From the NCBI GenBank assembly GCA_033782935.1, contig JAWQEG010000412.1:1973501-2037500 (forward strand): a stretch of DNA of 64,000 nt, given 5' to 3'. The notes beneath the pieces are model-generated. The model saw only the letters and a program-made list of their open reading frames with translations. It searched no databases and had not been told where the DNA came from. Positions within the stretch are counted from its first letter, which is position 1. Every line of letters begins with the position of its first letter. This stretch comes from Petrolisthes cinctipes (Eukaryota; Arthropoda; Malacostraca; Decapoda; Porcellanidae). Below, one piece after another: positions 13,595-25,282 of this stretch. Position numbers and translations under genes: made by a program.

Positions 13595-15450
13595 GTAGAT
13601 GCATACACAGTGTGAGAATATTTTCAAAATACGGGTCCAAAACATGCTAAATATCGATATTTTATGTGCCCAAAGTGCATGCATCTTCGGTACCCATTTA
13701 TATTACGAATTCAGGGTCATAACACCCGAGAATTCGATATTTGTGTGTCCCAGAAGCGATCTCTACATGCCTACTCAGTGTTAGAATATTTTCAAAATAT
13801 AGGCCCAAAACATGCTGAAAATCGATATTTTAGATGCAAAGTGTCAATATGTGCATGTATCTTCTGTACCCATTTATATCCCAAATTATGGCTCAAAACA
13901 ACCGAAAATTTGATATATTTAGGTCCCAGAAGCGATTTGTGCATGCTTACTCAGTGTTAGAATATTTTCAAGATACAGGCCTAAAACATGCTGAAAATCG
14001 ACATTTTAAATGCAAAAACTCAATATGTGAATGCAACTTCTGTACTAGTTGATATCTCAAATTCCGGCTCAAAACACTCAAAAATTCGTTATTTTTGGGT
14101 CCCAGAAGCGATCTGTACATGCCTACTCAGTGCTAGAATGTTTTCAAAATATAGGCCCAAAACATGCTAAAAATCGATAATTTAGGTGTTTAAAGTCGAT
14201 ATGTGCATGCATCTTCTGTACCCGTTTATATCTCAAATTCAGGCTGAAAACACCCGAAAATTCAATATTTTTGGGTCCCAGAAGCGATCTGAACATGCCT
14301 ACTCAGTGTTAGAATATTTTCAAAATACAGGCCCAAAACATGATGAAAATCGATATTTTAGGTGCCCAAAGTCAATATGTGCATGCATCTTCTGTACCCG
14401 TTTATATCCCAAATACAGGTTCAAAACACCCGAGAAATCGATATTTTTGGGTCCAAGAAGCGATCTGTAGATGCATACTCAGTGATAGAATATTTTCAAA
14501 ATACGGGTCCAAATCATGCTAAAAATCGATATTTTAGGTGCCCAAAGTGCATGCATCTTCTGTACCCCTTTATATCACGAATTCAGGCTCAAAACACCCG
14601 AGAATTCGATATTTTTGTGTCCCAGAAGCGATATGTACATGCCTACTCAGTGTTAGAATATTTTCAAAATACAGGCCCAAAACATGCTGAAAATCGTTAT
14701 TATAGGTGCCCAGTGTCAATATGTGCATGGATCTTCTGAACCCGTTTGTTTTACAAATTTATCCTCAAAACACCAGAAAATTCGATAATTTTGGGACCCA
14801 GAAGCTATCTGTACATGCCTACACAGTGTTAGAATTTTTTCAGGATACAGGCTCAAAACATGCTGAAAATAGATAGTTTATGTGCACAAAGTCGATATGT
14901 GCATGCATCTTCTGTACTCATTTATATCCCAAATTCAAGCTTAAAACACCCGAAAATTCTATATTTTTGGGCCCCAGAAGCGATCTGTACATGCCTAATC
15001 AGTGCTAGAATATTTTTCAAATTACAGGCTTAAAACATGATGAAAATCTATATTTTAGGTGCAAAAAGTCGATATTTGCGTGCATAATCGGTACTCGTTT
15101 ATTTACCTAATTTAGGCTCAAAACACCCGAAAATTCGATATTTTTGGGTCCCAGAAGCGATCTATACATGCCTACTCAGTGTTAGAATATTTTCAAGATA
15201 CAGGCCTAAAACATGCTGAAAATCGATATTTTGAGTGCAAAAAGTCGATATGTGCATGCAACTTCTGTACTCGTTTATATCTCAAATTCTGGCTCAAAAC
15301 ACCCGAGAATTCGATATTTTTGGGTCCCAGATGCGATCTGTAAGTGCCTGCTCAGTGCTAGAATGTTTTCAAAATATAAGCCAAAAACATGCTTAAAATC
15401 GATAATTTAGGTGTTTAAAGTCGTTATGTGCATGTATCTTCTGTACCCGT
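13595..15450. repeat. Duplication block R, copy 2
   Basis: This is the partner of 5,767-7,620. It shares the rare TTGATATATTTAGGTCCC variant, the GAATGCAACTTC variant and the AAGCTT word in half A. It has more differences than the block P pair, so it is the older duplication of the two. At its right edge the partner keeps GCAAATTCAGGCTG while this copy reads CTCAAATTCCTGCTC. Confidence 0.7.
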
Positions 15451-15984
15451 TTATTTCTCAAATTCCTGCTCAAACCACCCGAGAAATCGATATTTTTGGT
15501 CCCAGAAGCGATCTGTACATGCCTACTCAGTGTTAGAATGTTTCAAGATACAGGCTGAAAAAAAGCTGAAAATCGATATTTTAGGTGCAAAAAGTCGAAA
15601 TGTGCATGCATCTTCTGTACTCGTTTATATCCCAAATTTATGCTCCAAACGCCCGAAAATTCGATATTTTTTGGTCCCAGAAGCGATCTCAACATGCCTT
15701 CTCAGTGCTAGAATATTTTCAAAATACAGGCCAAAACATGCTGAAAATCGTTATTTTAGGTGCCCATTGACAATATGTGCATGGATCTTCGGTACCAGTT
15801 TTTTTTACAAATTCAGGCTCAAAACACCCGAAAATTCGATATTTTTGGGTCCCAAAGCGATCTGTACATGCCTTCTCAATGCTAGATTATTTTCAAAATA
15901 TACGCCCCAAACATGCTACAAACTGATATTTTTGGTCCCCAATGTCGTTATGTGTATCCATCTTCTGTACCCGTTTATATCTCA

Positions 15985-16005
15985 AATTCAGGCTTAATTA
16001 AAACA
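15985..16005 (+). repeat. Monomer with a 4-bp insertion (TAAT)
   Basis: The usual CAGGCTTAAAACACCC reads CAGGCTTAATTAAAACACCC here, a gain of four bases that duplicates a TAA-like word. I saw it only once, so it has not been amplified. Confidence 0.8.
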
Positions 16006-16539
16006 CCCAAAAATTCGATATTCTGAGTCCCAGTAGCGATTTATACATGCCTACTCAGTGTTAATATATTATCAAGATACAGGCCTATAACACGCTGAAA
16101 ATCGATATTTTGGGTGCAAAAAGTCGATATGTGCATGCAACTTCTGTACTAGTTTATATCTCAAATTCTAGATCAAAACACCCAAGAATTCGATATTTTT
16201 GGGTCCCAGAAGCGATATGTAAGTGCCTGCTCAGTGCTAGAATGTTTTCAAAATAGAGGCCCAAAACATGCTTAAAATCGATAATTTAGGTGTTTAAAGT
16301 CGTTATGTGCATGTATCTTCTGTACCCGTTTATATCTCAAATTCAGGCTGAAAACACACGAAAATTCAATATTTTTGGGTCCCAGAAGCAATCTGTACAT
16401 GCCTACTCAGTGTTAGAATATTTTTAAATTACAGGACTAAAACATGCTGAAAATCGTTTTTTTAGGTGCCCAGTGTCAATATGTGCATGCATCATCTGTA
16501 TCCGTTTATTTCCCTAATTCAGGCTCAAAACAACCGAAA

Positions 16540-16556
16540 ATTCGATATATTTGGGT
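16540..16556 (+). promoter_or_regulatory. Best CENP-B-box-like motif, 8 of 9 core positions (first site)
   Basis: The mammalian CENP-B box core is TTCGNNNNANNCGGG. This site reads TTCGATATATTTGGG, matching eight of the nine fixed bases; only the first C of CGGG is T. The common form in this array (TTCGATATTTTTGGG) matches seven. The match is seen directly. A protein that binds it is pure inference, since a real CENP-B box is established in mammals and the host is unknown. Chance resemblance in an AT-rich satellite is quite possible. Confidence 0.3.
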
Positions 16557-18122
16557 CCCAAACGCGATCTGTACGTGCCTGCTCAGTGCTAGAATGTTTT
16601 TAAAATATAGGCCCAAAACATGCTAAAAATCGATAATTAAGGTGTTTAAAGTCGATATGTGCATGTATCTTCTGTACCCGTTTATATCTCAAATTCAGGC
16701 TGAAAACACAAGAAAATTAGATATTTTTGGGTCCCAGAAGCGATCTGTACATGCCTACTCAGTGTTAGAATATTTTCAAAATACAGGCCCAAAACATGCT
16801 GAAAATCGTTATTTTAGGTGCCCAGTGTCAATACGTGCATGGATCTTCTGTACCCGTTTATTTTACAAATTCAGGCTCAAAACACCCGAAAATTCGATAA
16901 TCTTGGGTCCCAGAAGCGATCTGTGCATGCCTACTTAGTGTTGGAATATTTTCAATATACAGGCTCAAAATATGCTAAAAATAGATATTTTAGGTGCACA
17001 AAGTCGGTATGTGCATGCATCATCTGTACTCGTTTATTTCCCTAATTCAGGCTCAAAACAACCGAAAATTCGATATTTTTGGGACCCAGAAGCGATCTAT
17101 ACATGCCTACTCAGTGCTAGAATATTTTCAAAATACAGTTTTAAAACATGATGAAAACCGATATTTTAGGTGCAAAAAGTCGATATGTGCATGCATCATC
17201 TGTACTCGTTTATTTCCCTAATTCAGGCTCAAAACAACCGAAAATTCGATATTTTTGTGACCCAGAAGCGATATATACATGCCTACTTAGTGCTAGAATG
17301 TTTTCAAAATGTTATCCCAAAACATGCTAAAAATCAATATTATAGGTGTCCAAAGTCGATATGTGCATGCATCTTCTGTACCAGTTTATATCTCAAATTC
17401 AGGCTGAAAACACCCGAAAATTCAATGTTTTTGGGTCCCAGAAGCGATCTGTACATACCTACTCAGTGTTAAAATACTTTCAAAATGCAGGCCCAAAACA
17501 TAATAAAAATTGATATTTTATGTGCCCAAAGTCAATATGTGCATGGATCTTCTGTACCCGTTTATTTCCCAAATACAGACTCAAAACACCCGAGAATTCG
17601 ATATTGTTGAGTCACAGAAGCGATCTGTACATGGCTACTCAGTGTTAGAATGTTTTCAAAATACGGGTCCAAAACATGCTGAAAATCGTTATTTTATGTG
17701 CCCAGTGTCAATATGTGCATGGATCTTTGGAACCATTTATTTTACAAATTCAGGCTCAAAACACCAGAAAAGTCGATAATTTTGGGACCTAGAAGCGATC
17801 TGTACATGCCTACTCAGTGTTAGAATTTTTTCAAAATACAAGCTCAAAACATGCTGAAAATAGATATTTTATGTGCACAAAGTCGATATGTGCATGCATC
17901 TTCTGTACTCATATATATCCCAAATTCAAACTTAGAACACTTGAAAATTCGATATTTTTGGGTCCCAGAAGCGATCTATACTTGCCTACTCAGTGTTAGA
18001 ATATTTTCAAGATACAGGTCTAAAACATGCTGAAAATCGATATTTTGGGTGCAAAAAGTCGATATGTGCCTGCAACTTCTGTACTAGTTTATATCTCAAA
18101 TTCTCGCTCAAAACCACCGAAA

Positions 18123-18139
18123 ATTCGATATATTTGGGT
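18123..18139 (+). promoter_or_regulatory. Second CENP-B-box-like motif with 8 of 9 core positions
   Basis: This site reads TTCGATATATTTGGG, the same 8-of-9 variant as at 16,540. The flanking monomers also share other variants, so the two are copies of one subfamily and do not count as independent matches. Confidence 0.3.
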
Positions 18140-20759
18140 CCCAGAAGCGATCTGTACGTGCCTGCTCAGTGCTAGAATGTTTTTAAAATATTGGCCCAAA
18201 ACATGTTAAAAATCGATAATTAAGGTGTTTAAAGTCGATATGTGCATGTATCTTCTGTACCCATTTATATCTCAAATTCAGGCTGAAAACACAAGAAAAT
18301 TCGATATTTTTGGGTCCCAGAAGCCATCTGTACATGCCTACTCAGTGTTAGAATATTTTCAGAATACAGGCCCAAAACATGCTGTAAATCGTTATTTTAG
18401 GTTCCCAGTGTCAATATGTGCATGGATCTTCTGTACCCGTTTATTTTACAAATTCTGGCTCAAAACACCCGAAAATTCGATAATCTTGGGTCCCAGAAGC
18501 GATCTGTACATGCCTACTTAGTGTTAGGATATTTTCAAAATACAGGCTCAAAACATGCTAAAAATAGATATTTTAGGTGCACAAAGTCGATATGTGAATG
18601 CATCTTCTGTACCAGTTTATATCTCAAATTCAGGGTCAAAACACCCGAGAATTCGATATATCTGGTCCCAGAAGCGATCCTTACATGCCTACTCAGTGTT
18701 GGAATGTTTTCAAGAAACAGGCTCAAAAATGCTAAATATCTATATTTTAGGTGCAAAAAGTCGATATGTGCATGTATCTTCTGTATTCCTTTATATCCCA
18801 AATTCAGGCTCAAAACACCCGAAAATTCGATATTTTTCGGTTCCTGAAGCGATCTGTACATGCCTACTCAGTGTTAGAATATTTTCAAAATACGGGTCCA
18901 AATCATGCTAAAAATCGATATTTTAGGTGCCCAAAGTCGATATGTGCATGCATCTTCTGTACTCGTTTATTTCCCTAATTTAGGCTCAAAACAACCGAAA
19001 ATTCGATATTTTTTGTCCCAAAAGCGATCTATACATGCCTACTCAGTGCTAGAATATTTTCAAAATATAGGCCCAAAACATGCTGAAAATCGTTATTTTA
19101 GGTGCCCAGTGTCAATATGTGCATATATCTTCTGAACCCGTTTATATCTCAAATTCAGGCTGAAAACACCCGAAAATTCAATGTTTTTGGGTCCCAGAAG
19201 CGATCTGTACATACCTACTCAGTGTTAAAATATTTTCAAAATACAGGCCTAAAACATAATAAAAATTGATATTTTATGTGCGCAAAGTCAATATGTGCAT
19301 GGATCTTCTGTACTCGTTTATTTCCCAAATACAGGCTCAAAACACCCGAGAATTCGATATTTTTGGGTCCCAGAAGCGATCTGTACATGACTACTTAGTG
19401 TTAGAATATTTTTAGAATATATGCCCAGAACATGCTAAAAGTCGTTAATTTAGGTGTCCAAAGTCGATATGTGCATGCATCTTCGGTTTCCGTTTATATA
19501 TCAAATTCAGGCTCAAAACACCGGAGAATTAGATATTTTTGGTCCCAGAAGCGATCTCTACATGCCTACTCAGTAATAGAATGTTTTCAAGATACAGGCT
19601 CAAAAAAAGCTGAAAATCGATATTTTAAGTACAAAAAGTCGTTATGTGCATCCATCTTCTGTACTCGTTCATATCCTAAATTCAAGCTCAAAACACCCGA
19701 AAATTCGATATTTTTGGATCCCAGAAGCGATCTGTACATGCCTACTCAGCGTTAGAATATTTTCAGAAAACAGGTCAAAAACATGATAAAAATCAGTGTT
19801 TTAGGTGCAAAAAGTCGATATGTGCATGCATCTTCTGTACTCATTTATATCTCAAATTCATGCTGTAAACACCTGAAAATTCGATATTTTTGGGTCCCGA
19901 AAGCGATCTGCACATGCCTACTCAGTGTTAGAATATTTTCAAGATACAGGCTCAATACATGCTGAAAATAGATATTTTAGATGCAAAAAGTCGATATGTG
20001 CATGCATTTTCTGTACTCGTTTATATCCCAAATTCAGGCTCAAAATACCCGAAAATTCGATATCTTTTGGTCCCAGAAGCAATCTGTACATGGCTACTTA
20101 GAGCTAGAATGTTTTCAAATTATAGGCCCAACACATGCTGAAAATCGATATTTTAGGTGCCAAAAAGTCGATATGTGCATGCATCTTCTGTACCCGTTTA
20201 TATCTCAAATTCAATCTCAAAACACCCGAAAATTCGATATTTTTGGGTCCCAAAAGCGATCTGTACATGCCTACTCAGTGTTAGAATATTTTCAAGATAC
20301 AGGCTAAAAACATGCTAACAATCGATATTTTAGATGCAAAAAGTCGATATGTGCATGCATCTTCTGTACTCGGTTATATCCCAAATTCAGGCTCAATACA
20401 CCCTAAAATTCGATATTTTTGGTTCCCAGAATCGATCTGTACATGCCTACTCAGTGCTAGAATATTTTCAAAATATTTGCTTAAAACATGCTAAAAATCG
20501 ATATTTTAGGTGTCCAAAGTCGATATGTGCATGCATCTTCTGTATCCGTTTATATCTCAAATTCAGGCTCAAAACACCCGAAAATGCAATATTTTTTGGT
20601 CCCAGAAGCGATCTGTACATGGCTACTCAGTGCCAAAATGATTTCAAAATATACGCCAAAAACATGCTAAAAATCGATATTTTTGGTGTCCAAAGTCGAT
20701 TTGTGTATGCATCTTCAGTACCCGTTTATATCTCAAATTCAGGCTTAAAACACCGGAAA

Positions 20760-20800
20760 ATTCGATATTTTTGGGTCCTACTCAGTATTAGAATATTTTC
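20760..20800 (+). repeat. Truncated monomer with a 21-bp deletion
   Basis: GGGTCC runs directly into TACTCAGTATTAG. In normal copies CAGAAGCGATCTGTACATGCC lies between, so 21 bases of half A are lost, including the GATC site and the TGTACATG word. The short word CCT/TCC is found at both edges. The copy is private to this position. Confidence 0.8.
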
Positions 20801-21279
20801 AAAATAGAAGCCCAAAACATGATGAAAATTAATAATTTAGGTTCTCAAAGACAATATGTGCATGCATCTTTTGTACCCGTTTATATCCCAAATACAGGCT
20901 CAAAGCACCCGAAAATTCGATATTTTTGGGTCCCAGAAGCGATCTGTACATGCCTACTCAGTGTTAGATTATTTTCAAAATACAGGTCCAAAACATGCTA
21001 AAAATCGATATTTTAGGTGCCCAAAGTCGATAAGTACATGCATCTTCAGTATCCGTTTATATCTCAAATTCAGGCTCAAAACACCCAAAAATTCAATATT
21101 TTTGGGTCCCAGAAGCGATCGGTACATGCCTATTCAGCGTTAGAATATTTTCAAAATACAGGTCCATAACCTGCAAAAAATCGATATTTTAGGTGCCCAA
21201 AGTTGATATGTACATGCATCTTCTGTATCCGTTTATATCTCAAATTCTGGCTCAAAACACTTAAAAATTCTATATTTTG

Positions 21280-21550
21280 GGGTCCCACAAGCGATCTGTA
21301 CATGCCTACTCAGTGCTAGAATGTTTTCAAAATACAGGTCCAAAACATGCTGAAAATCGATATTTTAGGTGACCAAAGACTATCGATAAGTACATGCATC
21401 TTCTGTATCCGTTTATATCTGAAATTCAGGATTAAAACATCCGAGAATTCGATATTTTTGAGTCCCAGATGCGATCAGTACATGCCTCAAAACATGCTGA
21501 AAATCAATATTTTTGGTGCACAAAGTCGATATGTGCATGCATCTTCTGTA
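21280..21550. repeat. Duplication block S, copy 1 (offset about 1,553 bp)
   Basis: This block aligns with 22,833-23,103. Both carry GACCAAAG followed by CTATCGATAAG, a four-base expansion of the normal CAAAGTCGATA, then a monomer shortened by 33 bp where TACATGCC joins TCAAAACATGCTG. In this copy that junction is at 21,487/21,488. Confidence 0.8.
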
Positions 21551-22690
21551 CTCGTTTATATCCCAAATTCAGGCTCAAAACACCCGAAAATTCGATTTTT
21601 TTTGGTCCCAGAAGCAATCTGTACATGGCTACGCAGTGCCACAATGATTTCAAAATATAGGCCCAAAACATGCGAAAAATCGATATTTTTGGTGTTTACG
21701 GTCAACATGTGTATGCATCTTCTGTAACCGTTTATATCTCATATTCAGGCTCAAAATACCCGAAAATTGGATATTTTTTATCCCAGAAGCGATTGGTACA
21801 TGCCTACTTAGTGCCAGAATATTTTCAAAATATAGGCCAAAACATGCTAAAAATCGATATTTTAGGTGTCCAAAGTCGAAATGTGTATGCATTTTCTGTA
21901 TCCGTTTATATCTCAAATGCAGGCTCAAAACACCAAAAATTCAATATTTTTGGGTCCCAAAAGCGATCTGTACATGCCTACTCAGCGTTAGAATATTTTT
22001 AAAAAACCGGTCAAAAACATGATGAAAATCAGTATTTTAGGTGCGAAATGTCGATATGTGCATTCATCATCTGTACCCGTTTATATCTCAAATTCAGGCT
22101 CAAAACACCCGAGAACTCGATATTTTTGGGTCCCAGAAGCGATCTGTACATGCCTACTCAGTGTTAGAATGTTTTCAAGATACAGGCTCAAAAAAAGCTG
22201 AAAATCGATATTTTAGGTGAAAAAAGTCGATATGTGCATGCATCTTCTGTACTCGTTTAAATCCCAAATTCAGGCTCGAAACACTCGAAAATTCGATATT
22301 TTGGGGTCCCAGAAGCGATCTGTACATGCCTACTCAGTGTTAGAATATTTTCAAAATTCGGGTCCAAAACATGCTAAAAATCGAGAATTTTAGGTGCCCA
22401 AAGTCGATATGTACATGCATCTTCTGTATCCATTTATTTCTTAAATTCAGGATCAAAATATCCGAGAATTCGATATTTTTGGGTCCCAAATGCGATCTGT
22501 ACATGCCTACTCAGTGTTAGAATATTTTCAAAATACAGGCTCAAAACATGCTGAAAATCGATATTTTAGGTGCACAAAGTCGATATGTGCATGCATCTTC
22601 TGTACCCATTTATATCTCAAATTCAGGCTCAAAACACCCGAAAATTCGATATTTTGGGGTCCCAAAAGCGATCTGTACATGCCTACTCAG
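21534..22690. repeat. Duplication block T, copy 1 (offset 1,730 bp)
   Basis: This 1.15-kb block aligns with 23,263-24,420. Shared private variants include TTCGATTTTTTTTGG, GGCTACGCAGTGCCAC, GTTTACGGTCAACATG, TTGGATATTTTT and AATCGAGAATTTTAGG. One extra T in the second copy near 23,505 changes the offset from 1,729 to 1,730 bp. Confidence 0.85.
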
Positions 22691-22832
22691 TGTTAGAATG
22701 TTTTTAAGATACAGGCTCAGAAAAAGCTGAAAATCGATATTTTAGGTGCAAAAAGTCGATATATGCATGCATCTCCTGTACGCGTTTATATCCCAAATTC
22801 AGGCTCGAAACACTCAAAAATTCGATATTTTG

Positions 22833-23103
22833 GGGTCCCAGAAGCGATCTGTACATGCCTACTCAGTGCTAGAATGTTTTCAAAATACAGGTCCAAAACA
22901 TGCTGAAAATCGATATTTTAGGTGACCAAAGTCTATCGATAAGTACATGCATCTTCTGTATCCGTTTATATCTGAAATTCAGGATTAAAACATCCGAGAA
23001 TTCGATATTTTTGAGTCCCAGATGCGATCAGTACATGCCTCAAAACATGCTGAAAATCAATATTTTTGGTGCACAAAGTCGATATGTGCATGCATCTTCT
23101 GTA
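22833..23103. repeat. Duplication block S, copy 2
   Basis: This is the partner of 21,280-21,550, with the same 33-bp truncation at 23,040/23,041. Sharing both a rare expansion and a rare deletion shows that the block was copied after they arose. The copies differ at a few bases (for example AAAGACTATC against AAAGTCTATC). Confidence 0.8.
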
Positions 23104-23262
23104 CCCGTTTATATCTCAAATTCAATCTCAAAACATCCGAAAATTCGATATTTTTGGATCCTAAAAGCGATCTGTACATGCCTACTCAGTGTTAGGATAT
23201 TTTCAAGATACAGGCTCAAAACATGCTGAAAATCGATATTTTAGATGCAAAAAGTCGAAATG

Positions 23263-24420
23263 TGCATGCATCTTCTGTACTCGTTTATATCCCAAATTCA
23301 GGCTCAAAACACCCGAAAATTCGATTTTTTTTGGTCCCAGAAGCAATCTGTACATGGCTACGCAGTGCCACAATGATTTCAAAATATAGGCCCAAAACAT
23401 GCGAAAAATCGATATTTTTGGTGTTTACGGTCAACATGTGTATGCATCTTCTGTAACCGTTTATATCTCATATTCAGGCTCAAAATACCCGAAAATTGGA
23501 TATTTTTTTATCCCAGAAGCGATTGGTACATGCCTACTTAGTGCCAGAATATTTTCAAAATATTGGCCAAAACATGCTAAAAATCGATATTTTAGGTGTC
23601 CAAAGTCGAAATGTGTATGCATTTTCTGTATCCGTTTATATCTCAAATGCAGGCTCAAAACACCAAAAATTCAATATTTTTGGGTCCCAAAAGCGATCTG
23701 TACATGCCTACTCAGCGTTAGAATATTTTTAAAAAACAGGTCAAAAACATGATGAAAATAAGTATTTTAGGTGCGAAATGTCGATATGTGCATTCATCAT
23801 CTGTACCCGTTTATATCTCAAATTCAGGCTCAAAACACCCGAGAACTCGATATTTTTGGGTCCCAGAAGCGATCTGTACATGCCTACTCAGTGTTAGAAT
23901 GTTTTCAAGATACAGGCTCAAAAAAAGCTGAAAATCGATATTTTAGGTGCAAAAAGTCGATATATGCATGCATCTTCTGTACTCGTTTAAATCCCAAATT
24001 CAGGCTCGAAACACTCGAAAATTCGATGTTTTGGGGTCACAGAAGCGATCTGTACATGCCTACTCAGTGTTAGAATATTTTCAAAATTCGGGTCCAAAAC
24101 ATGCTAAAAATCGAGAATTTTAGGTGCCCAAAGTCGATATGTACATGCATCTTCTGTATCCATTTATTTCTTAAATTCAGGATCAAAATATCCGAGAATT
24201 CGATATTTTTGGGTCCCAAATGCGATCTGTATATGCCTACTCAGTGTTAGAATATTTTCAAAATACAGGCTCAAAACATGCTGAAAATCGATATTTTAGG
24301 TGCACAAAGTCGATATGTGCATGCATCTTCTGTACCCATTTATATCTCAAATTCAGGCTCAAAACACCCGAAAATTCGATATTTTAGGGTCCCAAAAGCG
24401 ATCTGTACATGCCTACTCAG
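23263..24420. repeat. Duplication block T, copy 2
   Basis: This is the partner of 21,534-22,690. Substitutions between the copies are few and scattered. After about 24,420 this copy goes on with TTTGAATATTTTCAAG, whereas the first goes on with TTAGAATGTTTTTAAG. Confidence 0.85.
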
Positions 24421-25282
24421 TGTTTGAATATTTTCAAGATACAGGCCCAAACATGATGAAAATCGATATTTTAGATGCAAAAAGTCGATATGTGCATGCA
24501 TCTTCTGTACTTGTTTATATCCCAAATTCAGGCTCAAAACACCCGAAAATTAGATATTTTTGGGTCCCACAAGCGATCTGTAAAAGGCTACTCAGTGCCA
24601 GAATAATTTCAAAATATAGGCGCAAAACATGCTAAAAATCGATATTTTTGGTGTCCAAAGTCAATATGTGTATGCATTTTCTGTACTCGGTTATATCTCA
24701 TATTCAGGCTCAAAACACCCGAAAATTCGATATTTTTGGGTCCCAAAAGCGATCTCTACATGCCTACTCAGTGTAAGAATATTTTCAAGATACAGGCCCA
24801 AAACATGCTGAAAATCGATATTTTAGATGCAAAAAGTCAATATGTGCATGCATCTTCTGTACACGTTTATATCCCAAATTCAGGCTCAAAACACCCGAAA
24901 ATTCGATATTTTTTGGTCTCAGATGCAATCTGTACATGGATACTCAGTGACAGAATAATTTCAAATTATAGGTTCAAAAAAAGCTTAAAATCGATATTTT
25001 AGGTGCAAAAAGTCGATATGTGCATGCATCTCCTGTACTCGTTTTTATCCCAAATTCAGTTTCAAAACACCCGAAAATTCGATATTTTTTGGGTCCCAGA
25101 AGCGATCTATACATGCCTACTCAGTGTTAGAATATTTTCAAAATACAGGCTCAAAACATGCTGAAAATCGATATTTTAGGTGCACAAAGTCGATATGTGC
25201 ATGCATCTTCTGTACCCATTTATATCTCAAATTCAGGCTCAAAACACACGAAAATTCGATATTTTTGGGTCCCAGAAGCGAT

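Larger units (their letters stand above)
1..16400. repeat. Subregion I: first set of monomer subfamilies, shuffled blocks
   Basis: This part is marked by variants that fade out to the right. One is a monomer lacking eight bases (GCCCAAAGTGCATGCATC in place of GCCCAAAGTCGATATGTGCATG), seen with GCATGC starting at 1149, 1668, 3591, 4111, 5330, 5849, 6721, 7945, 9520, 10740, 11783, 12455, 13677 and 14549. Another carries GGTGTTTAAAGTC (for example near 610, 2530, 3750, 6356, 7580, 9156, 13140, 14188 and 16299; last near 18,228). A third reads GTGTCAATATGTGCATGGATC. These types are arranged in long direct duplications listed separately. No gene or foreign insertion is present. Confidence 0.8.
16400..21240. 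repeat. Subregion II: diverged monomers without clear long-range copies
   Basis: Monomers here carry more private substitutions than those on either side, and I could not align any run of several monomers to another place at near identity. Subregion I markers become rare (GGTGTTTAAAGTC last appears near 18,228), and subregion IV markers are not yet established. A short local similarity exists between copies near 16,640-16,940 and 18,225-18,520. One truncated monomer lies at about 20,778. This looks like a transition zone between two differently amplified parts of the array. That reading is by eye and needs a full pairwise comparison. Confidence 0.6.
21241..24430. repeat. Subregion III: mosaic of two direct duplications
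   Basis: Two blocks recur within 3.2 kb at different spacings: 21,280-21,550 with 22,833-23,103 (offset about 1,553 bp) and 21,534-22,690 with 23,263-24,420 (offset 1,729-1,730 bp). Both copies of the first block share a rare four-base expansion near CTATCGATAAG and a 33-bp truncation. The spacing of 1,730 bp is not a whole number of monomers because a shortened monomer lies between. The structure suggests two successive unequal exchanges or one exchange followed by an internal deletion. Confidence 0.7.

Noticed and set aside
7109..14942. The AAGCTT words at 7,109 and 14,937 as members of the higher-order marker series
   Set aside because: They lie in half A (TTCAAGCTTAAAA), arise from a different substitution, and belong to duplication block R.
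15428..15997. The longest open frame (189 codons)
   Set aside because: It runs over three monomers only because small deletions, such as the short GTTTCAAG monomer and CCCAAAGCG, bring open frames together. The peptide is the usual set of repeat translations.
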